Below, in pieces: positions 22,675 through 33,142 of a stretch of DNA of 64,000 nucleotides (the first letter of the stretch is position 1; every line of letters begins with the position of its first letter). Origin of the DNA: Diogma glabrata. Its lineage: Eukaryota; Arthropoda; Insecta; Diptera; Cylindrotomidae. The stretch lies in NCBI GenBank assembly GCA_963693315.1, contig OY856186.1, forward strand, positions 374,219,418 through 374,283,417. The letters are read 5' to 3'. The translations under genes and the position numbers were made by a program. The notes beneath the pieces were generated by a model. It saw nothing but the letters and a program-made list of their open reading frames with translations, was not told the origin of the DNA and searched no databases.

Positions 22675-23535
22675 ATGAAACGAAAAGAAGAGATAGAAAA
22701 GATTGAGACGAATGATACTACAGAATTGGATAAGGCTGGCCAACCTTATGCATGGCTCTGTACATCGATCTCAGAGATAAAGAATTTAAGAAAATTAAAG
22801 TTTAAAAATAATAAAAGTTTGCACAATGAGGAAGAAGTTTTAATGACATCCAGCGATAATCCGCCTATGAACTTAGGTTTTAAGCAGGAGAAACTGAGAT
22901 GGAAAACAGACGATAGGATAATTAAAAGTTCAGCGCATAAGAATAAATATAATATTGATATCAATGACGAAGAAGTCGTAGTAGAAATCAGCGATAATCC
23001 ACATATGAACTTAGGTTTTATGCTGGAGAAACTGGTATGGGAAATGAAAAATGAGAATATTGAAAAGTTAGCGCTTGAAATTAACGATATAATATTTACA
23101 CGTGTTAAGATAAATGAATTCAAGAAAATATTCACCGAACTGCAGTCGGGATTAAATAAAGATATTAAGCAAACTAATCTAAAAATAATAATTTATGAAG
23201 CTCCATTAAGAATAATTGACAATGATAGAATGTTAGAAATAATTAAACAATTTCATGATAGTCCACACTCTGGAGGACACTCAGGTGTGAGAATGACAGC
23301 TAACAAAATTAAGCAACGTTACATCTTCAAAAATTTAAGTAAACTGGTAAAAAGTTATGTAAGTAAGTGTGAATTGTGCGCTAGGAATAAACAAAATAAA
23401 AATGTAAAAGAACGAAATAAGCACGTAAATAGAATTAATTTTAAGATAAGTAAAGATAATTTAATCAATGAAGTACATAATAATATATTAAATAGATATG
23501 TTCTCAAAGAGAAACAAAATTTCAAAATTCGTTAA
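22675..23535 (+). pseudogene. Pol remnant: pre-integrase linker and H2C2 zinc finger
   Basis: 286 codons from ATGAAACGAAAAG. Residues 145-190 (INEFKKIFTELQSGL..., IIIYEAPLRIIDNDRMLEII) match the linker before integrase in gypsy-group polyproteins. The zinc-binding motif is H194-x7-H202-x29-C232-x2-C235, within KQFHDSPHSGGHSG and KCELCARNK. The catalytic DDE core that should follow is absent. The end, around residues 268-280 (LINEVHNNILNRYVLK), is a second, diverged copy of the integrase C-terminal end found at 23644-23700. The N-terminal third holds an internal duplication, SDNPxMNLGF at residues 60-69 and 106-115. Reverse transcriptase and RNase H are gone, so the ORF is a deletion product rather than a working enzyme. 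Confidence 0.75.
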
Positions 23536-23554
23536 ATATTATAGATATGGTTAA

Positions 23555-23700
23555 AAGCAGGTGATCGTAAAAAATTAGATCCACCTTATACAGGACCCTA
23601 TGAGGTCATAGGTATAAATAAAACAAATGTTAGAATAAGAAACGGTAACTTAATTAAGGAAGTACATAAAAATAGACTAAAAAATTATGTTCCCAAATAA
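23555..23700 (+). pseudogene. Integrase C-terminal fragment
   Basis: KAGDRKKLDPPYTGPYEVI, then GINKTNVRIRNG and EVHKNRLKNYVPK before a TAA, is the small C-terminal barrel typical of gypsy-group integrases (K...Y.GP(Y/F).V....V.......H..RLK.Y). It is in a different frame from the preceding ORF. Together with 23457-23510 it shows that the integrase end was duplicated during the internal rearrangement. Confidence 0.8.
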
Positions 23701-23820
23701 AATCCCAATAAAAATTTGCTAAATATCAAATGTTATGGATACTAAATATTTTAAAATCGAAATTTATTTCATAAATTACGCAAAAATTTGTTTTCTTACC
23801 TTTAAAAACAAATTTTTGTT

Positions 23821-23836
23821 AAAAAAGGAAGGGAAG
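23821..23836 (+). other. Polypurine tract
   Basis: AAAAAAGGAAGGGAAG abuts the right LTR, the expected plus-strand primer position. Confidence 0.85.
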
Positions 23837-24642
23837 TGTAGAGATACTACTACATCTACCTATCCAAATCAAAACACATATAATAAGTTATAAAGGAATT
23901 CCCGTGACGTAATTTCGTTTTATCAAAACAAAATAATAATAATTTAGTAAACAACATTTCATATGTTTACAATTATAAGTAAGCGGAATTTTATGAACTT
24001 TATGAATTATACATTACTCAAAGTGTGTCATCATATATCATGTTTCAAAATATTGAAACTAATTTTAAATAATTTTAAATAAAAACAAAAGGTAAATAAT
24101 TATGATGACACAGATTTTATTAAGGGGAAAATAATAAGTAATTAAATTGACATATATATTATATGTACATTTTGCTAGAATTGCATTTTCTAGCATAATT
24201 AATTTGAAATAAATATATTGATTGATTTAAGTGGGGATTAGGAAAATGAAAATGCAAATCCAAAAATTGTATAAAAGAAAGTTTTCGAACAAATAAAAAT
24301 CAGAATCAGTTTGAATTTAAATAGTGTTTTACTTTCTCTGATCCTCCCGACGACCTCAGTTGACGCACGTCAAACGGGTCTAACGGTTCTTTCCTTGGTG
24401 CAAAGTTGTTTCGGCAAACTGTATCATTGAAAAGCCGGACAGATTTGGACATACGGACATATAGACGGCAGTGTTAAAATATCTCTTGTGGTATATTTTA
24501 CCACCAATAAAAGTTAAAGTTAAAGTTAGTCAATATAAGTTTAAAGTGAAAAAAAGTTATAATACGCAGTCAGATCAGGGTAGTGCACAAATGTCGTTTA
24601 CTCACGATATAGAGAACGATCATTTGGTGTACACCCACAACA
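23837..24642 (+). repeat. 3' LTR
   Basis: Same length and, as far as I can read, same sequence as 20526-21331, followed by the TCTG duplication. Confidence 0.92.
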
Positions 24643-24827
24643 TCTGAAATAATGTGTTGTAGCTATTTTGTTCGGAGGTCTCTTACAATTTCCATTTACA
24701 ATGGCCGAATTTCGGCCACTGGGGGATTCCTAGTTTAAAGAAATTCGCTAATGATTTGCTATTTCATTTCAGTTCCAGCCTTTAAATTTCAACAAGCATT
24801 TTATCAAAAAATAATTTTTGATCTTAC

Positions 24828-24836
24828 CTTCCCCGC
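24828..24836 (-). CDS. Possible 9-nt microexon downstream of the coiled-coil exon
   Basis: On the reverse strand TTTTTTCCAG precedes GCGGGGAAG, and GTAAGATC follows. Because the coiled-coil exon ends in phase 0, this would add Ala-Gly-Lys and keep phase. A 20-nt version starting after the upstream CTACAG is also possible. Short motifs like this arise by chance, so confidence is low. Confidence 0.2.
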
Positions 24837-25205
24837 CTGGAAAAAACCTGTAGTCACCAAGTAAGCAATAAGTAAAAGCTCTTCTAAAAATATTTGGTTA
24901 AAATACGGAAAAATTTTAATTTTTACTTGTTTAATTATGCGCTAATGGGATATACTAATATAAATTAATATATTTTGTAAAACAATCATAACCATTTGAA
25001 ATGCAATAATTATATGATTTTACAAATTTCTAAAATCATATAGGAATATTTCGATTGTGATATTTGTTTGAAATTATACATTGAATTGTTATATGTAATC
25101 ATCAAACCTCACCATTTACATTTTACATATGTATATACTATATCGCTCCCAAAATATATAATTATATAATGTAATAAAAAGTTTTTTTATATTTATTTAA
25201 CATAC

Positions 25206-25518
25206 CTGATCATATAAATCAAAATTATTATTATAATTGAATGATTCGTCACGTAATTCCTTAACAATCATGTCTGTTGTATCTTGTTTGATTTTCAAAT
25301 TTTCTAATTCCAATTTCATATCTTGCGTACTCGTTTTTAATTCATTTATATTTTCAAAAATTTGGTTATTTTGTTGTATCGTACGTGTTATATTATTTGA
25401 TGTATCTTGTAATTCAGTTAATTCATTACGTAATTCACTTATCGATTCCGTTAACCACTTTACGGTTACACGTTGTTTGTTGTCGATTTTATTTTCACGT
25501 AACGTTTTTATTTCATCT
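25206..25518 (-). CDS. Internal exon encoding a coiled coil
   Basis: On the reverse strand an acceptor of twelve T then CAG (25519-25521 complement) opens the exon, and GATCAG|GTATG closes it at 25206. All 313 bases read through: one leading base plus 104 codons without a stop. Codons are varied and many end in A or T (ACG, CGT, GAA). The peptide contains heptad-like stretches: KWLTESISELRNELTELQD, then IQQNNQIFENINELK and MKLELENLKIKQD, ending in an Asn-rich FNYNNNFDLYDQ. Residues are charged and Leu/Ile-spaced, as expected for an extended coiled coil. I cannot assign a gene; a secreted coiled-coil/fibrinogen-type protein such as Scabrous is one guess I could not test. The opposite-strand ORF here is a shadow. 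Confidence 0.7.
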
Positions 25519-25521
25519 CTG

Positions 25522-27506
25522 AAAAAAAAAAAACAAAAACAAAATAAAATTAGGTTTTAAGAGAAAGAAACAGGAAAAAAAACAAAAATTTAATTAATTA
25601 AATTAATTTTTATTTTTAATTAATTTTTCTTTGATTGTATTTTGTAAGAGATATGAATTCTTAAAAAATGATAACGAGAGGGAATTTTCCTTTTTTTGTT
25701 TATGTAATGTTTCGAAAAATTTTGTCTTAAGATATTCTTCATTGTTTGTTTTTGTGTTTTATATTATATTGGATTATTATTGAAGGTAAAGAGATTTTGT
25801 TTAAGGTATTAAGATTTAAAGAATGGATTTTTAAAGAAATTTATTTTATATTACAGGGATTATAGTGTTAGAGATATGAGTGTTATTGTATTATATTTCG
25901 GTTCATCTTGAGTATTTCAACCAGCAATGTTTTGTTTGTTTTTCTATTTTTTTTTTCAACCAGTAACAAGGGATTACAAGAAAAATAAGAAAAAATTGCG
26001 AAACAGAAAAACAAAATGAAATTCTTATTATCTTGATTTTATTGATTGGTAAGAAAACTCATTTTTCTTAAGAATTAATGACTATTTAGTGGTGTAACTG
26101 AAATGTTTTGTAATAAATATCAAAACCTTAACCTCAAATGTGTAGATTGCTATAGCGTGTGATACAAATAATGGACATAAAGGTGGGTTTGTAAGAGAGA
26201 AAGAAAAACAAAAGAGAGATAATTTATTATAAAATATAAAATCAAAACTGTTCCAATATTCTAAACATTTGATTGAAAAAGGCTGATACCGTTCAAACAA
26301 ATTATAAAAACCAAAAAACACCAACTCAACATAATATTTGTATATTTAAAATTAAAACCGAATCTTTCAAAAACTGAATAAATGCCAAAGTTGAAACCAA
26401 CAATTTAGTAAAACATTTTCCAAGTATCAAAATAAAATGAACAAACTCTAGCATTGCCATTTCACCACTTTAGAAAAATATTAAAATATTCTGCAGATGT
26501 GGTGGTTTGTTTCTATTTGCTTACCCATTCAAAAATAGTTTTTCATTCATTGTTTTTTTGGTATTTGTTTGCTGCTTAATGTACTTCCGTTAAGTAATTG
26601 AATTTATATGTTTTATTGGAGCCACTTCCAATTTTATGATTTCACAAATAATTTTTATATTCCTGGTAAGTTATATTCCTGGTAAGTTATATTCCTGGTC
26701 TTCTTCTTTAATCTTTTGATTAAATAAATCTTTTGCATACAAAAACAACTATCTTCATCAAATAAATTAAATGGAAAACGTATAAATAAAATAGTTCAAA
26801 CTAATATAATGTACCGAATCGAATGTAAACGAAAACAAAATGTAAACAAAATCGATCTGTTTGTTGGCTAAAGCTTGTTGATGCCGAAATAAATTTCACA
26901 ATTTCTTTCGAATATATAAGTTTTATTTCTAAGATAAAGTTTTTTATCAGGTATAAAATTTATGGATGATTTCTTTCAAAAACGAAAATCATATAAGCTT
27001 CTGTATTTTTATTTGGGTAATGGATATTCAAATAAGTGAGACAAATCAAAAAGAATGAGGTCACAGTATTTGACTAAAACTTTGGAATATTTGAAATGTA
27101 AATGTTATCTGTGAAACAGTTGCATTTGCTCAAACCCATACACTTTTGTACTCAAAAAACAATATTAGATGAGCTGGTGCTTAATGCCTTTTATACAAAT
27201 AACCCTGAAATAAATTAACGATATATCTTCACCAGATTAATAAAGTTTAATTTTTGAATCCAATTCAATTAAACTCATTATCCTGTTTAGTGCAATAAAT
27301 AGTTTTTGTTTAACAGCACGCAACTACAAATGGAAACTAAAAAAGAAAAATCACAGTAGTAATACAAAATAAATAAATAGTAAAAGAGGTTTCAAAAGAA
27401 GAATTTTTGGTATCATTTTCAAATCATTTTTGGTAAAGAGGTTTTAGCGGCAGAGAGAACTTGGTGACAGCGGTGAAGCTTTTTCCCCCATACAAATTCA
27501 TTCAAC
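25522..27506. other. Probable intron of the coiled-coil gene; no other gene
   Basis: AT-rich sequence upstream of the exon on the reverse strand. Apart from the 16-bp tandem at 26657 I see no feature. Confidence 0.4.
26657..26699 (+). repeat. 16-bp tandem repeat, 2.7 copies
   Basis: ATATTCCTGGTAAGTT is repeated perfectly at 26657 and 26673 with a partial third copy. GGTAAGTT is a good splice-donor sequence in each copy, probably by chance. Confidence 0.85.
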
Positions 27507-27547
27507 AGTCGATCGGAATTAGATCATTAGTACAGATCGAATTTGAT

Positions 27548-30537
27548 TTTTTTTTTTTAATCGTACGGTTTATTCAACATCAAAATACATTAAATTTTAT
27601 TTTTCAGTCCATGTAACCAATCAATAAATTGATCAGATAAACAAAAAGCCTCTTCAAAACATCCATTGAATTTAGTTAAGTTACATTCTTGAGATATGTG
27701 ATTGACTGTCTGAAATTCTTTACCACATTCACATGATGGACAATCAACCAGACCCCATTTATGTAACGTATAGTTTGATCTACCATAGCCGGTTCTTATA
27801 CGATTTAATTTCACCCAATCATTTCTTTTTAGTTCAAAACCATTTAATTTCACATTAGGGTTTTGAACAAATGTACCATTTAATGGAAGGTTGTTGTTCC
27901 AAGACATCAGCCAGAAATCTTCAGAGTTAAAATTTTGTGAAATAAGTTGTTTAGCAGTGATATACGGTGGTGTTCTACATAAACTTTGATCAGGAGCTTC
28001 CAAAAATAAATCAAACAATAAAGAATTGTTAACTTCTGAACTTCTTTGAATGGTATTGAATAACTTTTCTTTACGACGAATGTCTGGTGGTGGTATATTT
28101 GACAAAACAGGTAACCAATTCAAAGGTGTTGATTTTATAGCACCAGAAATTAATCTCATTGCACGATTCAGTTGAATATTGATTTTTGGTGTATGAGCAC
28201 TGTTCATCCAGATTGAAGAACAATATTCAGCTGTAGAATATACTAATCCTAAAGCAGCAGTCCTTAAAACATTTGCGTTTGATCCCCAAGTTGTACCAGC
28301 AATTTGTTGTAACAAATTATTTCTTGCACTAACTTTTTTGGCTATTGCTTCTAAGTGATTTTTAAAAGTCCAAGAACGATCAAAAATTACACCTAGAATT
28401 TTTGGATTATGGTTATGTAAAAGAACAACATTTTCAACTTTAACATATAACTCAGATTTTGCCATTTGATTGTTTAAGTGAAAAGCACTGACTTCAGTTT
28501 TACTGGAATTCGGTTTAAGACCCCATTTTTTAAAATAATTCCACATTTTATGTAAATCTTTTTCTATAACTTTTTCACCAAGTTGAAGATCTTTACATTG
28601 ATAAGCTAAAGTAATATCATCAGCATACTGAAATTTCTGGGAAGTGGTTTTTGGCATGTCATACATGTATAAGTTGAAAAGAATTGGAGCAAGTACTGAA
28701 CCTTGAGCCAAACCATTGCTTAAAGTTTTCCATTTGCTTTTAGTTTCTTGCATAAAAACCTGAAACTTTCTATTAGAAAGCATATCATTTAAAAGATTTA
28801 TCAGTTTAAGACAAGGAATAATTGATGCAAATTTCAACAACAATCCATGACGACTAACTGTGTCATATGCTGATGTAAGATCAACTTGTGCTATACAAGT
28901 TTTCAGATGTTTTTGAAAACCTGACTCGACATATGTTGAAAAACCGAGCATTTGTTCGTTACAACCACGATTTTGTCGAAAACCTGCTTGTTCTTTTGGT
29001 ATCACGACATTGATTTTGTTTTGAACCCTTTGTAGTATAAGTCTTTCCAGTAGCTTGAATGGTACACATAGTAATGAAATTGGGCGATAATGAGATGTGT
29101 CGTCTCCTGTTTTTCCAGGCTTTAGAGTAGTAATAATTTTTGACTTTTTGAAAATTGAAGGAACTTTAGATTTTTTTACAACGTCAGTAAAAAAATTTGC
29201 TAGCCATCTCTTGGTACTTAGTCCACAATGTTTTATAAATTCAGGATAAATATTATCAACTCCAGCTGCTTTGCCAACTTTCACATGAGATAAAGCATTA
29301 ACAATTTCACCTAAAGAAAATCTTTTTGAGAAAGCATGTTGTTGTTTTAAAGATCTACGTAAACGTTTGAGCTGAAACTTAACTTTTTTAATAGCTCTTC
29401 TGTCCATGTCAGTTTTCGCTGAATTCAATAGTTTTGTTGCAATTTGATTCGGTGTGATGGAAGATGAAGAAACTATTTTTCTTTGTGGATTTGTTCCAAC
29501 TATAGACCAGGCTTTTCTACTTGAATGTGTAAAATCAAGAGATTCAATTTTTTTTTGCCAAATGTTTTTACGATTATCATTCAGACGATTAATTAACATT
29601 GAACCAACTTGCTTATTGCCATCATTCATGTAACTTTCAAAAAGCGCTTCACAAGTTTTATCCCAGCCAGGTACGTATTGCATTCGGTGACCTCTTGGAA
29701 TTGTTTTTTTAGCACAATTGATTACAGATTTAACAAAAGAATCATAATTTTGAACCTTAGAAGGAACATTTTTGAGTTCTTTATCCAATGATTCTGAAAA
29801 TGCCATCCAATTTGCTTTCTCAAAATTCCATCTTGCTTTAGGTAATGAACGAATGATAGGAATATTTAAACCATATTCTAATAAAGTAGGACTATGTTGA
29901 GACCTAGGAAATTCTTGTAAAACAATTCGTTTTGACTTTGAAATTGATGAACCATCCGTATCATGAATGATACATAAATCAGGATTTGTAAATGTACCAT
30001 GTGATGCAGAATGAAAAGTTTTAGGTCCTTTTATATTCAAAATAAGGTCATAATTGTTTAAACACATCCATTCTACAATTTTGTTACCATTCTCAGAGTT
30101 ATGTGAATATCCAAAATCTTGGTGAGGTGAATTGAAATCACCCATATATATTGTAGTATCTTGAAATGATGGTAAAGGAGGATCTTTCCAATCTTTTCCA
30201 GGAGGCTTATAAAGGTTTACAACTTTTATACCACAAATAGTAATGACCAGAACTTCTACATTGTCATCATCGTTTTTATAATCAATACTTGCCGAGGGCA
30301 ACGTATTTTTAATCAAAGTTGTAATACCATAATGTTGATGAAATATGCTATCAATTTCAATGAAACCACTTATTTTACATCTAGCAATAGAATCTTCTTT
30401 GCTTCTTAAATGAGTTTCTTGTAACAATAATAATAGTTTGTGGTAACAATATTAGATATAAAACTGCGAAATTTTGTTATATTGTTTGTAGTTTTTTTCA
30501 AAAATTTTAATTAGATAGACATTGAATTATGTATTAG
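27548..30537 (-). mobile_element. Non-LTR retrotransposon (jockey/CR1 type), nearly full ORF2
   Basis: Read on the reverse strand, the element has an endonuclease-RT ORF, a 3' UTR of about 30 bases and a tail that appears on the + strand as T12 at 27548-27559. AGTCGATCGGAAT occurs at 27507-27519 and again at 30538-30550. This 13-bp direct repeat probably reflects the target duplication, though 28 bases separate its left copy from the tail. The 5' side has no ORF1 and lacks the first ~40 residues of the endonuclease, so it is 5'-truncated or rearranged near 30452. Confidence 0.85.
27590..30427 (-). CDS. LINE ORF2: endonuclease, reverse transcriptase, zinc knuckle
   Basis: 945 codons with no stop. 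The frame continues upstream to a stop at 30452, adding YCYHKLLLL before QETH, so the listed TTG is only a convention. Residues 1-190 form an APE-type endonuclease lacking its first strand: QETH at 3-6, MGDFNSPH at 95-102, NPDL at 148-151 and SQHSP at 176-180. Residues about 425-700 are the reverse transcriptase: HYRPISLL at 446-453, QVDLTSAYD at 514-522, GLAQGSVLAPILF at 572-584 and the catalytic YADD at 601-604. The end carries C-x2-C-x-C-x8-H-x4-C at 896-915, a knuckle seen in many of these proteins. There is no RNase H domain. The RT region looks catalytically complete; loss of the endonuclease start should prevent normal target cutting. Confidence 0.9.
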   Translation of the reverse strand: MLQETHLRSKEDSIARCKISGFIEIDSIFHQHYGITTLIKNTLPSASIDYKNDDDNVEVLVITICGIKVVNLYKPPGKDWKDPPLPSFQDTTIYMGDFNSPHQDFGYSHNSENGNKIVEWMCLNNYDLILNIKGPKTFHSASHGTFTNPDLCIIHDTDGSSISKSKRIVLQEFPRSQHSPTLLEYGLNIPIIRSLPKARWNFEKANWMAFSESLDKELKNVPSKVQNYDSFVKSVINCAKKTIPRGHRMQYVPGWDKTCEALFESYMNDGNKQVGSMLINRLNDNRKNIWQKKIESLDFTHSSRKAWSIVGTNPQRKIVSSSSITPNQIATKLLNSAKTDMDRRAIKKVKFQLKRLRRSLKQQHAFSKRFSLGEIVNALSHVKVGKAAGVDNIYPEFIKHCGLSTKRWLANFFTDVVKKSKVPSIFKKSKIITTLKPGKTGDDTSHYRPISLLCVPFKLLERLILQRVQNKINVVIPKEQAGFRQNRGCNEQMLGFSTYVESGFQKHLKTCIAQVDLTSAYDTVSRHGLLLKFASIIPCLKLINLLNDMLSNRKFQVFMQETKSKWKTLSNGLAQGSVLAPILFNLYMYDMPKTTSQKFQYADDITLAYQCKDLQLGEKVIEKDLHKMWNYFKKWGLKPNSSKTEVSAFHLNNQMAKSELYVKVENVVLLHNHNPKILGVIFDRSWTFKNHLEAIAKKVSARNNLLQQIAGTTWGSNANVLRTAALGLVYSTAEYCSSIWMNSAHTPKINIQLNRAMRLISGAIKSTPLNWLPVLSNIPPPDIRRKEKLFNTIQRSSEVNNSLLFDLFLEAPDQSLCRTPPYITAKQLISQNFNSEDFWLMSWNNNLPLNGTFVQNPNVKLNGFELKRNDWVKLNRIRTGYGRSNYTLHKWGLVDCPSCECGKEFQTVNHISQECNLTKFNGCFEEAFCLSDQFIDWLHGLKNKI

Positions 30538-30550
30538 AGTCGATCGGAAT

Positions 30551-30989
30551 AAAATCAAGAGGACAGTTCGTGAATATACCGGAGATTGAAAGGTGTGCAT
30601 TGTGTTTAAACTTATTCCGTTAAAAAAAAGAATGCATGACTATTGTTGTGACAGTCTATAGTTTTTTTGGATAGTAGTTTTTCATTAACTTAAATATTGA
30701 GAAAATTTTTTCTTAGTTTAGTTAATAGTAAAAAAAATAGTTTTTTGTTCAATAATAATGAAAAAAAAACTTTCTTTGTTTGTATTGTGAGATAACCACC
30801 AAAATTTACTTGTGTGCTTTAATATTAATAAAAAAAGAAGGCAGTGTTAAGGACTGCCGACAGAACTGAAAACTTAAATCTGTGAAATAGCTGTGTTTTT
30901 TTTTGTATCTTCCAATTATTGTAGCATTGCAAATTAAAATTTCAGAATGTTTAAATTAAAATTATTCTGGGTTTCACATCTATTAGCAT
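30551..30989. other. Interval without a supported gene
   Basis: AT-rich flank of the LINE, with no repeat or coding signal recognised. Confidence 0.4.
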
Positions 30990-31180
30990 TCCAAGCAACT
31001 ATTATATACATTTTTATATTTAAAATAATCAAAACATATCATATAAAAATTCGCGTTTATCAACACCTTAGAAAGCATGTTGTTGTGGGACCTTGTTCTT
31101 AAAGTTTTTTATGTGTTGTTGTGACACACCTTGTAATTTCTACTACTAAACACATTTTATTTTTAAAAAAATAGCGTATT
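30990..31180 (+). repeat. Dispersed CCTATCA-hairpin repeat family, copy 3 (stem decayed)
   Basis: TATCAACACCTTAGAAAGCA, TGTTGTTGTGGGACCTTG and GTGTTGTTGTGACA, then TTGTAATTTCTACTAC, match the other copies. The 5' hairpin is poorly conserved. Confidence 0.65.
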
Positions 31181-31194
31181 AGCAAAGAATATAT

Positions 31195-31300
31195 CAGCAC
31201 CCCTAACATATCACTTTGGCTAATGAGATTGTACTGCTATTGCCAGTTGTATACGATATCTCAAAATATCTCATATGCCAATAGCAGGGACTAAAGTACG
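31195..31300 (-). repeat. Dispersed ACTGGCAATAGCAGT-type repeat, copy 2 (inverted)
   Basis: The reverse complement contains CAACTGGCAATAGCAGTACA followed by CTCATTAGCCAAAGTGATATG, matching 13575-13690 and 43290-43385. GAGATATTTTGAGATATC gives this copy an extra local palindrome. Confidence 0.6.
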
Positions 31301-32454
31301 CGTGGTTGTCACACCCATATATCAACAATTTTAAATTTTACAAATCTTCCTGCGGAGAGCTAAGTAAATTCATTGGTATTAATTGTTGCCGTTTTTAAAT
31401 CACTATCGGCTAAGTGCCACCATTTTTAATTAGTTTATTTATCATGATTGTCATCCATGTTTAATCATACATAAGCTATGCTTCTTTGTATAGAATTTAT
31501 GCGATTTCCGTCTCGTAATTGTGAGCTATAAATCAATACAATCGATGTTATCAAGTATCAAGTTACAAGTATTAAGCCTTCACTTAATTTTAGAAACATG
31601 TATTACAAACAAGTCCAAACCAACAACACATTTGGTGAAGATGATAAAATTTGTAACATCATGATGTGTTAAATTTCAATACATACAATTTTGATATACA
31701 AATGTAATTGTTTCAGGTTATACTATCTTTCTTAATTATTTTTAACTTTATAAAAATTATGTTCAACAAAAAACATTGATCGAAGCAAACTACCGTTTAA
31801 AACGATAGTTAAATGAAAAGCAAATTAAGTGTGCACAACAACTTCCCAAATTTTCATGATGAATAATGTATTAATGCATAAAGGACAAACGGACATACTT
31901 TCAATTTTATATATATTCAATATTTATTTAGCATGATAACATGAATGCAAATTGCAAAAGACAGTAGCAATATAACTTTATAAAACTGCATTATAGATCA
32001 ATTTTTTAAAATTCGTAAAAAGAAATTTTTATTATTTTTTTGAAGTCATGAATAAAAAAAATAATTTTAATGGTATTTAATTGGAATTGAACTCACGAGC
32101 TATAGAACCTCAGTCGACCGCGATATCCACATCCCAGTTTGAAACGTTAAGAAATTACAGATGTATTTCATATTTAAAAATATTTTGTTCTCTTAAATTG
32201 AGTTCGCGAATATATAAATTTTACTCCATACAAAATTGTACAACGCGGCTAAAGAAGTTTTCACTTCAAAAATTTTGGTTTTAATTCATTAGTACAATTC
32301 TGTTGTTGGTAGATTAGTTAAAATAAAACAAAAAAATAGAAAATTGAATTTTATCATGTTTAGTAAAATGGTTTTGTGTATGTAAATGTAAACAACCAAA
32401 GTTAAAAATTAATAAAATAAAATTTGTTAGCAAAAACGGTTGTATATTGCATTT
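31301..32454. other. Interval without a supported gene
   Basis: AT-rich. The 67-codon frame at 32081-32284 has no splice or start support. Confidence 0.4.
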
Positions 32455-32720
32455 TCTGGTATCAAAGGATAGTTGCCGACAATTATCTAGATACTACATT
32501 TGATAAATTTCTGACAAATTGAGCAATTGCCGACATTCATTTTGTTAAATCATTGAATCCTATTGAATCCTCAACAAATTCAACAATTTTATTACATCAT
32601 TAAATATATATTTCTAACGAACTCAACCACTGCATGGGTATGCGACAGTATTTCACTACATCATTGAATATATTAACAACAAATTCAACAATCGCTTCAC
32701 ATATTGGCGCATTTTTTTAT
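32455..32720 (+). repeat. CAACAATCGC/GGCGCA tandem array, degenerate
   Basis: Irregular units of about 70-80 bases with TTCAACAATT, CATCATTGAA/TATATT and CAACAAATTCAACAATCGC, ending in ATTGGCGCA. The array lies about 100 bases upstream of the hairpin-ended repeat, as at 9.6, 35.9 and 52.5 kb. Confidence 0.55.
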
Positions 32721-32825
32721 TGAAGAAACTTACTCAATATTATACTATTAATTGTTTTAATATATCAATCGTATGTTTGAGTTAGTGAAGAAAATCTGTT
32801 AATTAAGTTTTCAAACGAATGAAGA

Positions 32826-33142
32826 CTAGGGTAAGGAACAATCATGGGGTGAGTTAATCATTTATTTAAACGTTTATATGTAAAAATTGTAGCAATACTG
32901 GTGTTGGTGTGATGCTCTCGGGTTTTCGGTCTTTGAAGTCGTCAGAGTCCCTGCTTCTTTGTTTTGCTTATTTAATTCCGTTTACACAGTCTCTTTTGCG
33001 TGAATATTTGACTATTTGTACTGAACTGGAGGATAATACGTTTCGAACACACATGGCTGAAGCTCGTCGGATAACACGTAGGCACGTAGTCCTCCGATTT
33101 CTTCTTGTTAGTGAGTCACTAGCAGGCTCAGTGTTCATTACA
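32826..33142 (+). repeat. Hairpin-ended dispersed repeat, copy B
   Basis: Shares TTTATTTAAACGTTTA, GGTGTTGGTGTGATG, TCGTCAGAGTCCCTGCTTC and CCGTTTACACAGTCTCTTTTG with the 36.0-kb copy. It ends in the stem GTTAGTGAGTCACTAGCAG then GCTCAGTGTTCATTACA. The ORFs here on both strands (32909-33166, 32968-33195) follow the repeat and do not look like a gene. Confidence 0.8.

Larger units (their letters stand above)
20526..24642 (+). mobile_element. Ty3/gypsy-type LTR element, internally deleted, recently inserted
   Basis: Two 806-bp direct repeats, 20526-21331 and 23837-24642, begin TGTAGAG and end CCACAACA. I found no difference between them by eye. TCTG flanks the whole element (20522-20525 and 24643-24646), a 4-bp target duplication as in many gypsy-group elements. 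A TGG starts just after the left LTR, and a purine tract precedes the right LTR. The 2505-bp interior keeps only the junction upstream of the integrase zinc finger, the finger itself and the integrase C terminus. Recognisable gag, protease, reverse transcriptase, RNase H and integrase core are missing. It is therefore a non-autonomous derivative that must have moved with enzymes from another copy. It lies 560 bp from the coiled-coil exon, probably in its intron. Confidence 0.92.

Noticed and set aside
22746..23135. 129-codon reverse ORF
   Set aside because: Antisense shadow of the pol remnant.
25237..25560. 107-codon + strand ORF
   Set aside because: Antisense of the spliced coiled-coil exon; the reverse strand has the acceptor, donor and better peptide.
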